DNA of 64,000 nt from Bathymodiolus brooksi (GCA_963680875.1 OY804579.1:82449095-82513094); one strand, 5' to 3'. Counted from the stretch's first letter, positions 39,217 through 52,815 are shown. Made by a program: numbers and translations. Notes: generated by a model not told the origin, from the letters alone.

Positions 39217-39318
39217 TCGGACCCGAACAGAGAAATGGGTAGAGTGTTGAACAGTTTTCCAGGGTGTACTCCCCCTCTGTTGACATTGCCAAACAATATT
39301 CACCTCTAGAAGGTGTTC
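39217..39318 (-). CDS. Orphan CTLD2 second-half exon, unit U2
   Basis: 102 nt, phase 1-1, both splice sites intact, encoding GEYCLAMSTEGEYTLENC and YPFLCSGP. It is phase-compatible with receptor exon 6 at 55215 and would be reached by skipping the U3 cassette. No matching lectin head lies inside U2, so it is either an alternative exon or a leftover. Confidence 0.6.
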
Positions 39319-39968
39319 CTGAAAAATATTGTTTACGATTTCATTGTTAATTAATCTTGCTTAATATAGAATAATTAATTCATACGGAATCTGGTATAGC
39401 ATTTGCACGATTCGTATTAACAACAACAAAATTAAATTGCTACTTGTTTTTCTCATGACATGGTAAGAAAGGGATCACGAGTATCAACTGGTTATTTCAA
39501 TTAATATTGTAGTCAGACAGTATATGAATTTGAAACATGTTCTATACTATATGCTTTTGATACTTTCAGAAGAATTGTCGTGAATATTGACAAGAAATGA
39601 TACCTTTTTCGGAGCTCATATTCTTTCGGAGCTTATATACTCACCCAACTTTATACATGAATTGCTTTATTTGCATTTGTTCTTAAATAAAACCACTGTA
39701 TACGCGCATTTCGTATAATTTAGTATAGCTTAACCAATAATCTACTCAAGCAGTTATTATAGATTGTGAATTTGAAGTCTACTCTTGAAAACCGCATGAT
39801 ATCACGACGGGTAGCACTAGTGGAGCAGAAACTACTTTCGTTTCAGTACCACCCGAGGTTTTCTTTGGGGTTGTGTTGCACTGTGTAAGCTTCGCCTCTT
39901 CAGTAAATGTATTTCCCATGTCTTTTTTCTGTTTACCATGGTTTTGCAGTTTTTGTTGATACTCATTT

Positions 39969-40890
39969 TGTCCCAATCCATTAACAAACATGGCCGCCAC
40001 AGGCAGTTCTTGTTTCTGATTGGCCTATTTTTAAAAATCTTCCCCTCTGAAACCGCGTGGCCAAATGAACCGAAACTTCGTAGGAACCATCTATGGAAGG
40101 TCCTCTATAAAGATTGCTATTTCGTCCCGATACGTTCACAAACATGGCCGCCATAGACAATTCTTGTTTCTGATTGGTCAATTTCTAAAAAAAACATTTT
40201 CTCTGGAACCGCTTAGCCAATTGAACCCCAACTTGGTAGGAAGCATCTATGGATGGTCTTCTATAAAGATTGCTGAATTTGTTCCGATCTGTCAACTAAC
40301 ATGGCCGCCAGAGGCAATTCTTCTTTCTGATTGGCTAATTTAAAAACATCTTCTCCTCTGAAACCACTTGGTCAAATGAACCGAAACTTGGTAAGAAGTA
40401 TCTATAGAATGTCCTCTATAAAGCTTGCTCATATCGTTGTGAACCGTTATCAAACATGGCCGCCACATGCAATTATTCTTTCTGATTGGTTGATTTCTAA
40501 AAAATCTTCTCCTCTGAAACCGCTTCGCTAAATGAACCGAAACTTGGTAGGAAGCATCTATGGAAGGTCTTCTATAAAGAATGCTCATTTCGTCCCGATA
40601 CGTTAACAAAATTGGCAGCCATAGGCAATTATTGTTTCTGGTTGGTAAATTTCTAAACAAATATTTTCCTCTGGAACCACTTGGCCAAATGAACCGAAAC
40701 TTGGTAGGAAGCATCCTTGGGAGGTCGTTTATAGAGTTTGCTCATTAAGTTCCGATCCGTTAACAAACATGGCCACCACAGGCAATTCTTGTTTCTGATT
40801 GGTCGATTTCTAAAATAAATATTCTTCTCTGAAACTGCTTGGCCAAATGAACCGAAGCTTGGTAGGAAGCACCATGGAAGGTTTTGTGTA
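39969..40890. repeat. 155-bp minisatellite, U2/U3 junction (about six copies)
   Basis: Copies begin near 39989, 40143, 40299, 40456, 40610 and 40767. Same motif and phase as the U0 array. Short frames read across it are by-products of the 155-bp periodicity. Confidence 0.9.
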
Positions 40891-41721
40891 AAGTTTCCTC
40901 AAAGCACAATGAAAAGTGAGCGACACAGGCTCTGCCCACTGAGCCTCTATTTATGTTAAGTGGTTGTTGTTAAATAAAGGCACTATCTACATTTCATATT
41001 AGCTATCTATTACTTAATCAGCACTCTCCACACTCAGTGACAGTTAAAAATCGTTGCGCTGTTTACTCCCTTAGTTCTCCATAGTTTTGGAATTATTCTC
41101 GTCTTGTCTATGTATGAAATATTTGGCGGCTGGACGTTGAAGAACCAATAATCCTTACATAAATACTTAATTAAAAGGGGTGCATGTGGAATATGGCTGT
41201 CTAACAGTCAATAGAATCTCACACATATGGGGTCAGGCAATGTTAAAAACCGGTAGTTGCGCTTGAGACTGACATTTTTTAAATACTCCAGGGATTGATT
41301 ATATATTTCTTTGTTAAAATGAAACTGATACCATTGTTACATATATTGAAGAGGGATATATATCTTAATGTAACATTGAACCATATCTGTTTGTTGACAG
41401 AATGACTATAGGACAAATTGATATATCTGTGTAGTGTCTCCCTTTACCCGCGCGTATTGACTTTCGAACTCTTCTGGCCTTCCAGAATCTAACCTACGTA
41501 TCTCCCTTTACCCGTGTGTATTGACTTTGGAACTCTTCTGGCCTTCCAGAATATAAATTAAGTTACACGTATTCCGAACTTTTAATTCAACACTTTTATA
41601 TATATTTGCTGTAATTAGTTACCTTCTAAGATATCAAAATGGAAAATTGATAGTTGTAGATCGTCTGCCTATATATACATATACTTTACACGAATTATTT
41701 TCTTTATTGTTATCTATTCAG

Positions 41722-41873
41722 GTCCCACGCCTTGTACACATGGAGCCTTCTATGCTGATACATGTAACAAGACTGTTTATTACCGATGTCTATGGGGTAG
41801 ACCAATACAACGGAGATGTAATGGGAACTTAGTATGGAATCAGAAAAGGAAATATTGTTCGTGGTCGAAATAG
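41722..41873 (+). CDS. Orphan intact CBM14 terminal exon, unit U3
   Basis: The exon is open from a good acceptor to TAG 41871-41873 with all cysteines of the U0 copy. Differences from U0 are conservative: IQRRC for IKQRC, WNQKR for WNLKR. It is phase-compatible with the chitinase linker exon at 2009 but lies about 39.7 kb downstream, past three other copies. It may be an alternative last exon or a relic kept by chance or conversion; only transcripts can tell. Confidence 0.6.
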
Positions 41874-42445
41874 TGTAAAAAGACGTTCTGATCTATGAAG
41901 ATTATTTTTTCAACTGACAATATATTTATACTGTTAAAGATTTAAACTTTCTCTGTAATAATTATTGCCATTATTCATGATCAATGTATTATTAGCAATC
42001 TACTTTTTTATGTCATTTATTTATTTATTTTTACCCAATAATAAATCACTGCACATTAAGCCAAACACATACTCTCCTGTCAAAGAAAATGTTGGAGCAA
42101 AGGAACGAACTACACCATTATATACACAAAGATAAAAGAATATATCGAACAACACAAACTTATAAATAACAAAAATTAAGAATGTGAACAGATGTTTCTG
42201 TATAGAACACTCACATATGCCATATAGCGGAGGAATTTCACATTCCCAACACTCTGCCAACATAATTTGCTCTTAACTCCGGTTTTTTGTATGAGGGTTC
42301 ATGTATTATTTACATTATTAGTGTTTGCTTTGCGCATAGTGGTGTCCAACACATATTGTTTTGTGGTTTTGTTTTGTTTGTCTTGTGTCTTGATTTTAGC
42401 ATAGGTTATATTTACCAAATAGTCCTCAGAAACTGATATCATCAC

Positions 42446-43090
42446 CATGCTCGAGTTTTTGATTGACAACATATTTGCTATGTTTGGTTGACGTGAATAT
42501 CAAAACAGTCAGCATACATATGAGTACAAACTGTTCTCCTCTTCTCGCCGACTTGTTCCTTTATTCCTACGAGTCAGACTGCAGACAGGGGTTTGTCATG
42601 AAAAACGAAAAAAGGCTAACCCGATCCTTTAATTTCACTATATAATTCTAAGGTTGGTGATTTGTTGTTGATCGCTTGGATCCCATTGAGCTTGAAATAA
42701 AGGATACCACAATTACACTAAGTCTGCTTGATACCTTGACATACACCTCGACATTGACCGTGAGGGCCGGTTAAGAACGAAACTTTACGACAAAAGAGAT
42801 TATTTCAATTTTTCCATTGTGAACTTTCCATTAATATGTAGCAACATTCCAGAATCACCTGCATATGGAGTATATATCTCTCTGTTGGTCCGATAATCCA
42901 GAGTCTGTACATGTGCATGGTTCCTATCAGAATTTTAGTGATAGGGGTTGCTGCTAACAAGGAAGCTACTGAACCAAGTGTTCCTATTAGTTAAGTTAAA
43001 GTCATCACTTCGAAAGCTTTACGGTCGCCACTATGACTTGGTAATTACCGTTACGGAATATCTGTGTCACAAATGACCACAGATATCTTT
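42446..43090 (+). mobile_element. Degenerate reverse-transcriptase fragment, U3
   Basis: Same fragment, with a stop at TTGACG inside the first block and a short deletion that removes the YIDD box near 42640. Confidence 0.6.
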
Positions 43091-45949
43091 TCTCCGAGCA
43101 CTCCGGTTCCCCCCACCAATACAATTGACCGCCATGATATAACTGAAATATTGTTGAAAGCAGCTTTAAACACCACAAACCTAAACCTTAAATCTTCTCC
43201 CCTGAAACTGCTGAACCAAATTAAACCAAATTTGGCTGGGATGGTCCTTAAGTGGTCCCTTTCAAAATTGTGTCCGACAACCCCGCACTTCATTCAAGAT
43301 GATGGCTGTAACTAAATATATATATTTCTTTGATTGTCTATTGCTGCTGTTACAGCTACATGGCATTGGGTAGTTGTTCAACATATCTTTTGGTTATTTT
43401 CCTCAAATTTATATCGATTAGGTATATAATGAAAAAAATCAAATGCAAATATTCTACGTAAAAAATTGAACTGAAGTGATCTTTGTTTGGCCAACTTTTA
43501 ATATTATCTGTGACATCCCTATTTTCTATAAACATTAGAAGTCAAATTGAAAACTATGTGAGCGATTTCAGGCTCCTGGGAGACTCTAGTTCTTTCGGTG
43601 ATTATATTTTCTGTCTTCTTTAACTTACGGCTTCTGATTACCCCTTTGATGTCTTTTTATCTAGACACCTTTTTGAAAATTTTATTCTTCGCATTCTTTG
43701 ATCATTTTTCCTTTTCTTCAGTTTTCCCCCTGTTTTTGTTTCTCTGTTCTTTCCTTGCTGATCGAAAGTTAACTGAATCGACAAACATTTGCATACTGTG
43801 TCGTCCGTACTCGCTGAACACAATATATTCTTATCTTAAGTAGATATCCGCCGATCCGTGATTTCATTGATTCCTTCTCTTCATTGAAAATATTTTTAAA
43901 CAATTGCGTGAAAATAGGAAAAAATTGGAATCGAAATTCTCTGGAACAAACCTAAAATATTATGTATCCGCCACCCCTGAATATGTCCTTTTACCGGAAA
44001 ATGCTCAAGATCCTTATTATTAATATTGTTGCTGCAATTGCGGAAATCCAAGTTAGGGCAGTCAGAACTGTTCATTGGATCCCAACATCATATGAAGACG
44101 GAAAATTCAGACTAGTAATTATCACGTTTATTTCAACAAAACTTTGTAAGGAATGATTTTTGTCGGATTATTGGATAGTGGGATCGAGGAACCGTCGGAC
44201 TATCAGGGCGTCGGATAACAGCAACCGCCCTTAAACTTGAGCTTCAGTTGACAAATTTACATGTGTGGTCTATTTTCCAGGTGAACGCAATGTAAATTTG
44301 CATTTACATATATGAGTTAATTTATATAACATGCAATTTTAAATACTGAGTATATTTTGGCACATGAACAAGGCTTAATTCTATTTACTCGTGTTAAATA
44401 ATTAAAAAAAAAAATATTACACAAATGGTTCTGTTCAACATGTCAACTGTCTAGCGCAAAAATATGGGACTGTTCGATTAATACGCAGCGTCTGTGGGAC
44501 ATCAATTCTACTTTTACATATTTTTGCAATATCACCAATAGTCGGTGGTGGACCTACATTTGGGACCCAGAAGCTTGAACTGTTAGAGGGTCTCTTCGCA
44601 ACCAGCAATAATAGGAAAACATCCAGCAAAGCACACAGGGTGCGGTGTCCTTGAAAGGGTCTCGCGGCCCAAATGGCGGGGAACGGGATGGTGGGTGGAG
44701 TTCTTGAAAATGGGTCGTACCGTTATCGCCTTCCCACCAGAAACGAGGTATGTGTAACCACTGTTATATTCTTCAATGGGGTTGTTCCGTGGCCTGCTCA
44801 ACTGAATAAGCAAAATATAAATATTTTAGGCTAGAAAATAGAAATTTCTCAGTAAATATGGGAACTGGAGCACTAGTTGCTGGCTAGCGGAACAGCAAAA
44901 ATATACACATAAAATACCATCCGTGTTAACTATGAACCACGTTTGGAAGCACATCTTGACATATACATCTTTAACTCTAAACACTACCAAAGATATAATC
45001 AGAAACTTACCACCAGAAACGAAGAAAAAGAAAATTTTGACGAACAAAAATTACACAACCCAACATCAATACTCGGGGGAAAGGTATAGGTTCATTCTCT
45101 ACTATAGGGGAAGAAGGTCATCAGAGGGTCTCGTTAGGATAAAGAGGTGAACATCTGAATTTTGAGGGTTAGAGTTATTAACGCCACTTTCAATAATATT
45201 TCAGTTTTATTGGTGGAGGAAACCGGGCAAAACCACCGACCTGTCGCAAGCCACTTACAAACTTTATCACATAATATTGTATCGAGTACATCTTGCCATG
45301 AACGGGGTTCGAGTTCACAACGTTAATGGTGATAGGTACTAATTGCACAGGTAGTTGAAAATCCAACTACCACACGATCACGACCACGACGGCCCCTACA
45401 AATAAACAAACATCAAACAAAAAACAAAACAAATACAAATAATTGTGGACTGTTCTAAATTTAATGACCTTATGAGAGATTATGTAACTAGTTGTTTCAA
45501 CAAGAATATCAATAGATCTAATGATATTTCTTCTAAATGTATCTGGTTACTAAGTAATGAAGATAATGATGCATGTAGAATAATAGCCAGATTTACTAAC
45601 TTGAGTTTTTTGCTTAGAACAAATCCTTAAATGCGCTACGTCATTATATTTATTTATTTATTTATCTGTTTACATATATGGGCACATAGCACTATTATTA
45701 TACAGTAATAATGTTTTATTCTCATTATTATCTCCCTTGGAGCACATAATCTCTCAAATTCAATATTACATTATGCATATAAATTTTATGATTATTATCT
45801 TTTATGCAATTTATCTACTTTTTAAAATGTTCATGCTTTAAACTTTCTTTAATAAAGAATTATTATATTATAAAAAATTAGAAAAAAATACATATTAATT
45901 TCAAAATTTTAATTATTATATTAGTTTTAAACGCATGTGCTCATACATC

Positions 45950-46515
45950 AGAATATCAAAAACCCCTCTTTTCTTAAATTGTGAGTAAAGAAAAAAATGT
46001 TATGAAATACTGACCCCCCCCCCCCCCCCTTCCTAACCATAGTATATTGAACCCCCTACCCATTATATTTTGACCACACTATCCATGGAATTGTCAAGCC
46101 CTCTCTAATTTTCAATTGTGAGTCAAGTAAAATTGCTATGGAATATACAACCCCCTCCCATGGTATATCGAACACCCTACATATGGTATTTCCCCTACCC
46201 ATGATATTGTGACAGCCCCCTACCCATGGAATATCAAACCCCCTCTTGTCTTTCAGTTGCTAGCCAAGTGCAACTCTATGGTATATTGAACCTCCTACCC
46301 ATGACATTTTGACCCCCGTCTCTTGTCTTAAATAGCGAGTCAAGTAAAATTGCTATGTTATATTGACCCCCTCACATCAGGGGTTCAAAATATAATGGGG
46401 CTTAAATTTACCATACAGTGGGGGGGGGGGACAGTTGTCAATAAGGGATTCAATATACCATAGATGAAAATTGACAATGAGGTCAATATACCATGAGGTT
46501 CAAAATAACATATGA
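45950..46515. repeat. Pyrimidine-rich minisatellite, U3 (shortened)
   Basis: Same array but the final right-hand copies are missing: ccctcacat joins directly to caggggttc at about 46376. C runs here are the longest of the four. Confidence 0.8.
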
Positions 46516-47539
46516 CCCCGTCCCTATATACCTTTTATTATCCACACAAAATTAGGGTATATAGAGTTGGCATATGCAAGCTGTTGCTATACAATAAGAT
46601 TGTATGGATATATGGACACGAACACGATAAATAAAGGAAAAAGAAATGAAATAATACAGATAATTTATTGAAAAAAATATATAAACCGAAAGTTAAAAAA
46701 GGGAGCGGTAATTCCGTTCCACAAATGTCTGTGTTTTAAAGACAGAATAATTTGGTCTATATTGTTATACCGTAATTCAATACATGATAAGATTTTATTC
46801 CTTATGGATAGTCCCTCTGATTATTTCTGCAAGCATCAATGATAATATCATAAATACATAAAAAAATATATAAAACTAACACTTGCATTTATATATTTCA
46901 TTTATTTCATCACTTAAGATAGCTTAAACTTCATGAAATGTGTACAGCAATACAGAATAAAATACGGAACACAGCAAGGAAAAAATAAAATAAAATGAAA
47001 ATACCTACCATATTTTTTTGGACAATGGAACCTTTAGCAGACAGATATTTTGGGGGCCTTATATCAGTTTAAGGGGAACAAAATATGTTTTCATATTCCT
47101 GATCTCCCATCAAATACAACAAAGATAAACATTTCTTGTTCGCATCTTAAATTCAATACTAAATTAGTATTTTACAATAACATACCTCTAAATTTGGCAT
47201 AGATGAGTGTACATTTAACACTGACCAAGTTTTATTATTTTGAAATCATCAAAAATAGAATTTAAATTAAATTGTTGGAGATAGTATATGTTATTCAGCT
47301 ATCATACAGGATATAACGAGACAGAGCTGTATGGAAATATACATGTAGGTCCTGGCTGGAGATACACAGACAAAAATGTTAGTGGTGTTTTTAAATCATA
47401 ACCTTATTTTTCTTAGCCAAGCTTTCAGTGCTAAAACGAATATCAACGAACAATACAAACACATAGATAATAGATTAATCTGAAATCAAATAGATCACAT
47501 ACAGTTACACATATGACGACAGCATATACACATATACTA

Positions 47540-47912
47540 ACCGCATCGGTGGCGTAATGGTTAGCGTGCTCTCCTCGAGTGCGGTAAATCGTGGATTCGA
47601 GCTACGGTCGGGTCAAACCAAAGACTATAAAATTAGTATTTGTTGCTTCTCCTCAAAGCACGCAGAATTAAGGAGAAAGAGCAATTAAAGACTGGTTGGC
47701 TCGGAATCAGAATAATGTGTTCGCGTGGAGCAACATGTCTACCCCCGGACTGTTGGTTCAGTGGGCTAGCACTATACAAATCCAACTCTGCGTGTTGGTC
47801 TATTACAAAGCGGGCCTAATCATCATCTCATTGAAAATTAACTTGTTCTCGCCATGTTATAGCTGCAAAATGGCTGATTTGGCGTTAAACAACAATCACT
47901 CACTCACTCACA
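47540..47912 (+). mobile_element. tRNA-headed SINE (family A), U3
   Basis: Same insertion; the 80-codon frame across it is not a gene. Confidence 0.75.
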
Positions 47913-50362
47913 TATACTACAATCACAAGATACAGTAATGCTCGTCCCAAGTCAGGATCTTGATTTCCAACGTTATATGTCGTTGTATCCCCTCTTTTCT
48001 GTTCAGTGAGACAAGGTGAGAGGTGATTGTTCGTTTTGCTGATATTGGTTAAATTGTTGACCATCATTGCTTAAGCTTTCTTTCTATAATCATTGCTAAC
48101 AGAGCACTGTCGAAGAGAGTACATGTATAATGTCCATCATTACTCTACCCAAAGATAATTATTGTTGAAGCTTCTTATTGAGGTATATGAATTATTTTCT
48201 TATTATAGGATTATGGTGCTTAACGCCACTTTCAACAATATTTCAGTTATATCGTGGTCGTCAGTTTTATTGGTAGAGGAAACCAGAAAAAACCGCCGAC
48301 CTGCCGCAAGTCGCTGACAAACACTATCACATAATATTGTATCGGGTACACCTCGCTATGAGCAGGAATCGAACTCACCACTCTAGTGGTGATAAGCACT
48401 GATTACATGGGTAGTTGTGAATTCAACCATGATACGAACACCACGACTCCTTATTGTCTTACAATGACCTTTAATAAAAATATAATATTTAAGCGGTTGG
48501 GGTCACCGACTCTGTTTGATGGAAGTAATAGTATACATCTGCCAACAATTTTACTTGTTGGCAAAAAAGTGTTTCAGCATATTTCACATAGAAGAGTTTG
48601 CAGATACCAAAGGGGTAATCAGAATCCGTAAATTGAAGGACATGCAACGCTATGGTAAAAAGAAAAAGCATTAACCACGATCTACAAAACATACACATAA
48701 AATTACAAATCGAGTAACATGAACCCCACTAAAAACCGGGGGGTGTACTCAGGTGCTCTGGGAGTTATCAGTCAAAAGTCAAAGACAAAACGTTTTATTC
48801 AAAGTCGGTACAAGGAAGCAACATACAACGTAAGCTCTGAAACTTTTTATTACCGATTATTACACAAATAACATATAAAAACCAAGAATACAAACATACA
48901 CGATTTACAAACACATTATATACAATACAACATAGTACCCTTTGACAAGTAACATGACAATGTCTTATTATCTTCTGTCATGCCATTCAAAACAGATACA
49001 GTCAAACATGCCCATACAGTCACCTCTATTAAGCAGTCACCTGTATTGAAAGGTCACATATTTATTGTCCTATCATAAAAAATGTCATATAAATTGAACC
49101 TTTTTTAAGAGGTCACCTGTCTTATAAGGTCACTTTTTCTTTGCCCCAAAGGTGACCTCTTAATACAGGTTTGACTGTATATGTAAATAATAGCAAGAAA
49201 GCATGAATTTATAGCAAGCATATCAATTTGAACTGAAAGAGTCCAATTGTGTGTTTATTTTTCAGAAATCATTTTATTGGTACATAACTGTGTAAAATTG
49301 GGGGATTTTACAGATGATGTCACTATACATGTGATGTGGATGAAAGTCAAGAGTTGTTGACATTTTAAAATTGATAGAATTGAAGGACGTACTTAAACAA
49401 TTGTAATTATATCCTGTTTGGGGAAGTCATTAAAACATTATATTATTATATCAATGTACCACTTAAAATCAATATTTCCTTGATATATCGCATAGCCGTA
49501 TATTTCCACGGTTCTATGGCAATACAAATATATAATAAACAATAACATTTTATTTTGCTTACATAGACATATATTTTATTTTATTTGTACATTTTGTAAA
49601 CAAAACAATGTAGAAAATAGATAAAACATGAAATGACAACAAATAAATGCAAAGTAGTGATACTGTTTGCCATATTGGTGCACATTTCTATAAATATGCA
49701 TATTCAGACTTGTGCATTACATGTATACATTGAGTATAATAATCAGTGCCGGATTTAGATGAAGAAAGGCCCTAGACTATTTCGCTAGGACTCTCCCCCA
49801 CCATCGCGACTAGAGGACGATGGAAGAGTGTTTAATCAATTCATTTTAATAAGGGCGAGGATGAAGATGGGTGTTTAAAATTCTGCATTATTCTGAAATA
49901 AGTACAACTGTGCAATGACATTTACTGATGGTTTGTTTAGAGAGTACAGTCCGTTATCACGGCATATGGATGACAGTGTCGAAAATATGATACACCTTGG
50001 CCAGAGAACCCCTATAGTCTGAGGCCCTCGGTTTCAGCCTGACACGCCTATAGGTAAATCCGGCACTGAGTAAAATACATTACAAAATTGAATTGATCTT
50101 TGTATTGTGGACTTAGACATTGTACAAAAAAAATCCAAATATTTAGCATAAGGGAAACTAAAGTAATGGCATGAAAACCGCAAATTCGTCAGTTTTCAAA
50201 AATACAAATTAAGGGGTATAACTAGAAGCAGGTGATTTGACTACAATTAGTTGTGAAATCATATGTCTTTAATCATTATGTTGTCAATATATACAGTCAA
50301 ATCTGCTTTAGTTACCATCTCTAATAAGCAATAACTTGCCCTATGTGACCTTAATTTTAATG

Positions 50363-50368
50363 TTTATT
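50363..50368 (-). terminator. Candidate poly(A) signal of the receptor, inside a TIR element
   Basis: The minus-strand AATAAA lies 167 nt after the receptor stop. It falls inside the 178-bp TIR element at 50294-50471 and is present at the same place in the other units (34812-34817, 19196-19201). It is a plausible 3' end signal supplied by a transposon; unproven. Confidence 0.35.
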
Positions 50369-50534
50369 CACAGTGCATTCTATATTAATTGAACCTGTAA
50401 ATAGCGACCACCTGTCTTTTGTAACCCTATTTGAATATGCTCTTGAAGATCACATAAGACAGGCTTAACTGTATATGATATTACAAGCGACGTTTTCCAT
50501 TATTTACATACGTTTCAAGAACATGATTTGAACA

Positions 50535-50718
50535 CTAACTAACTTTAAATCCTCCTTTGCTGACATCGTCATACACATCATGATAACGAGCACCCACTGT
50601 TTTTCTAGGAGCATCACATACCTCAAGGTAAGTTGATCGTAATTTGATTGTAGATTGGGACGATTCTGTTATCGGACATGCATTGTCGATTTCTGGGGAA
50701 AACACTGCAGAATTGTGC
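50535..50718 (-). CDS. Receptor exon 10: cytoplasmic tail and stop, unit U3
   Basis: The acceptor is aattttactag; phase 2 in, so AT plus G makes Met; 60 residues then TAG. The tail has three Tyr-x-x-Val sites: STYLEV, RYHDV and VYDDV. The first fits the ITIM consensus [SILV]-x-Y-x-x-[ILV]; all three also fit the YxxPhi sorting motif. This suggests signalling or endocytosis through the tail, as inference. The U2 copy reads STYLEA, losing the first motif. The acceptor, start phase and stop are shared by all three units. Confidence 0.72.
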
Positions 50719-51735
50719 CTAGTAAAATTATGAATTGAACCTTTTATTGTCATATTAATTGTTGGCGTTAACATCACAATTAAACAGGTGTGCTAGGTAT
50801 TTGTTCTATTCCCTGGGTTCACCATACATAACTGACTATCACGTTCCCTGGTGGTGAATAGGGAATACCCTTTCGTTGGGATGGCTGTCAGATTATATAC
50901 ATGTATAATAAGGATACATGACCGTGGACCTTAGTGGGTGTCGTTATGTGGAAGGTGTCATGGTTCTTGTAGATACAACCCCTTTTGTAGATATCTAAAA
51001 TGAATAGGCGCATTGTTGCCTCTACAAAATGTTATTTTTGTTGTCCTTGTATCGTGGCGGTCAGTTTTATTGGTGGAGGAAACCGGAGGACCAGGAGAAA
51101 ACCACCGACTTGTCGCAAGTCATTGACAAACTTTATCACATAATGTAGTATCGAGTACACATCGCCTGAGTGGGATTCGAATTCAAAACGTTAGTGGTGA
51201 TGGGTATTGCTTGCATAGGTAGTTATAAATCCAACTACCATACGAATATGGCCCTTAGATAAACTTATATAGTACAGAGAATAATTATGAGATTTCATAT
51301 TTCATTTATCTAACTAGCTCTCCTGTTTTTCTTCTTCTACATGTTCAATTGCCTGTTTACTGACCTACATTTGTGTTATAAGGTAATTTGTATCAAATGT
51401 ATTTTAAAGTGTAAAATCTGTATTTCATATTTTTCGTATATTAGGTTTCAAAATAAATCCTGAATTGTATACCACATACCTCAAGATTGGTGTATTTTAT
51501 ATCAAATATACACCGCCACTTATCATGTAAATGCCTGTACCTAGCTAGGAAAGTGATCAGCCATTCATAATTATGCTAAGGGTATCGAGTTTGCCTCTTT
51601 TTCTACGATTTTGTTATATTGAATTTTGGAATTGTTTCGACAATGTAGTATTATTTCTCCATTTTATGATTGACTTGAATGTAATTATGTCTTATGTCTT
51701 CTTGTATTTTCAACATCAAGTTTAATTCTACTTAC

Positions 51736-51811
51736 ATTTTACATAATTTTGAAGCCATCAATATAATAATCAAAAGTAACAATACAACAAACATTCCTGA
51801 TGCTATGACAG
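51736..51811 (-). CDS. Receptor exon 9: transmembrane helix, unit U3
   Basis: The acceptor is tattttacag and the donor gtaagt; phase 1 in, phase 2 out, 76 nt. The exon encodes VIASGMFVVLLLLIIILMA, about 19 hydrophobic residues, followed by the basic stop-transfer SKLCK. This fixes the topology: lectin domains outside, tail inside. The U1 copy has lost one base near its 3' end and would leave the exon in another phase. Confidence 0.78.
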
Positions 51812-52752
51812 CTGTAAAATAAAAATAACTATTATAATTCAACATATAAAAAAAAACTTGAGCAGCGACGGGTGCTCCTAGTGGAGCAGGAAATGCTTAT
51901 CCTTTCGGGACAGCCATTTTCGTCCTGTTTTTGTGGGGCTCGTGTTGCTCAATATCTTGTTTTCTGTATTCGCAATCAAAATCCCGTCCTTTCCACGTTC
52001 ATGACTTATCACCGGAGTCTTATCATGAGTGCCACTAATTGGGCTGGAACATTGTTGGAAGCACTTGTGTTCATTCCCATTTTAGTTCATGTTACTCAAT
52101 CCTTGGTTGTGTGGTATTTGCGATTTATTGTTCTTCTTTTCGTCACTTTCATGTTGGTCATTATAATGTATGTATTTTGACATAAGGCCTTTTGATATCT
52201 TCATATTTTTATTTGGAATCAATGTTCTAGTGTTTTGTTACTTAATCTTTGGCATATAATTTCAATTTTCTTAACATTTGTGGTCTAGGACCACTGAAAA
52301 AAACTTCCAAACAAAAATGTGCGTCAGCTGTAGAAATTATTACAAGTTTCCTTTGCTTTATTACTAATCATTGATCAATGTTTGCCTTTCGTACAGTGTG
52401 GAATTGGTAAACAATAAATCACCTGTGCTTAAGGTGCAAGCGCTTATACTATACAACTGTAGACGTTTGTTTGTGTGTTTATATGTTATTTTTTAAAAGA
52501 GGTATACACAGTTCATCCAATTAGTCAGCCCGCTTCAAACAGTATTCAACTACTTAGTTGTGTTTGTAATTTCCTGATTGGGGCATTGTGAGTTTGTGTC
52601 TGAATTTATATCCTCGTAATGTGCTGATGTCCGATACAGTGATGACAAAATTACTTCACCTATATTTGTATGTTATTTTGCACTTTGGAAGTGAAATTAT
52701 ATACACAAAATGACAAAAAGGTCCAGATTTTATTTGCTTTTTTTCGCCTCAC

Positions 52753-52815
52753 CTGCAACTGGAAGATTAATAGTTCTTTGCAAAGCAGAATCTGTGTTAT
52801 TATCCTCATTTTTTC
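52753..52815 (-). CDS. Receptor exon 8: juxtamembrane linker, unit U3
   Basis: The acceptor is acattttgtag and the donor gtgagg; phase 1 in and out, 63 nt. It encodes the polar stretch KNEDNNTDSALQRTINLPVA between CTLD2 and the membrane. The U1 and U2 copies are 66 nt, one codon longer. An in-frame stretch of this size is weak by itself; exact phase agreement and conservation of both splice sites in three units support it. Confidence 0.65.

Larger units (their letters stand above)
24351..39968. repeat. Tandem array unit U2 (full length, about 15.6 kb)
   Basis: This is the full unit, starting with the 155-bp minisatellite (24351-25100) and ending just before the next minisatellite at 39969. 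It carries a CBM14 exon with the same nonsense change as U1 and an intact lectin 3' cassette (39318 down to 34984). A 75-bp direct duplication (27025-27174) is unique to this unit. Gene-free stretches 25100-25920, 28100-29450, 30970-31980 and 37690-39210 contain AT-rich sequence and nothing I can name beyond the repeats listed separately. Confidence 0.85.
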
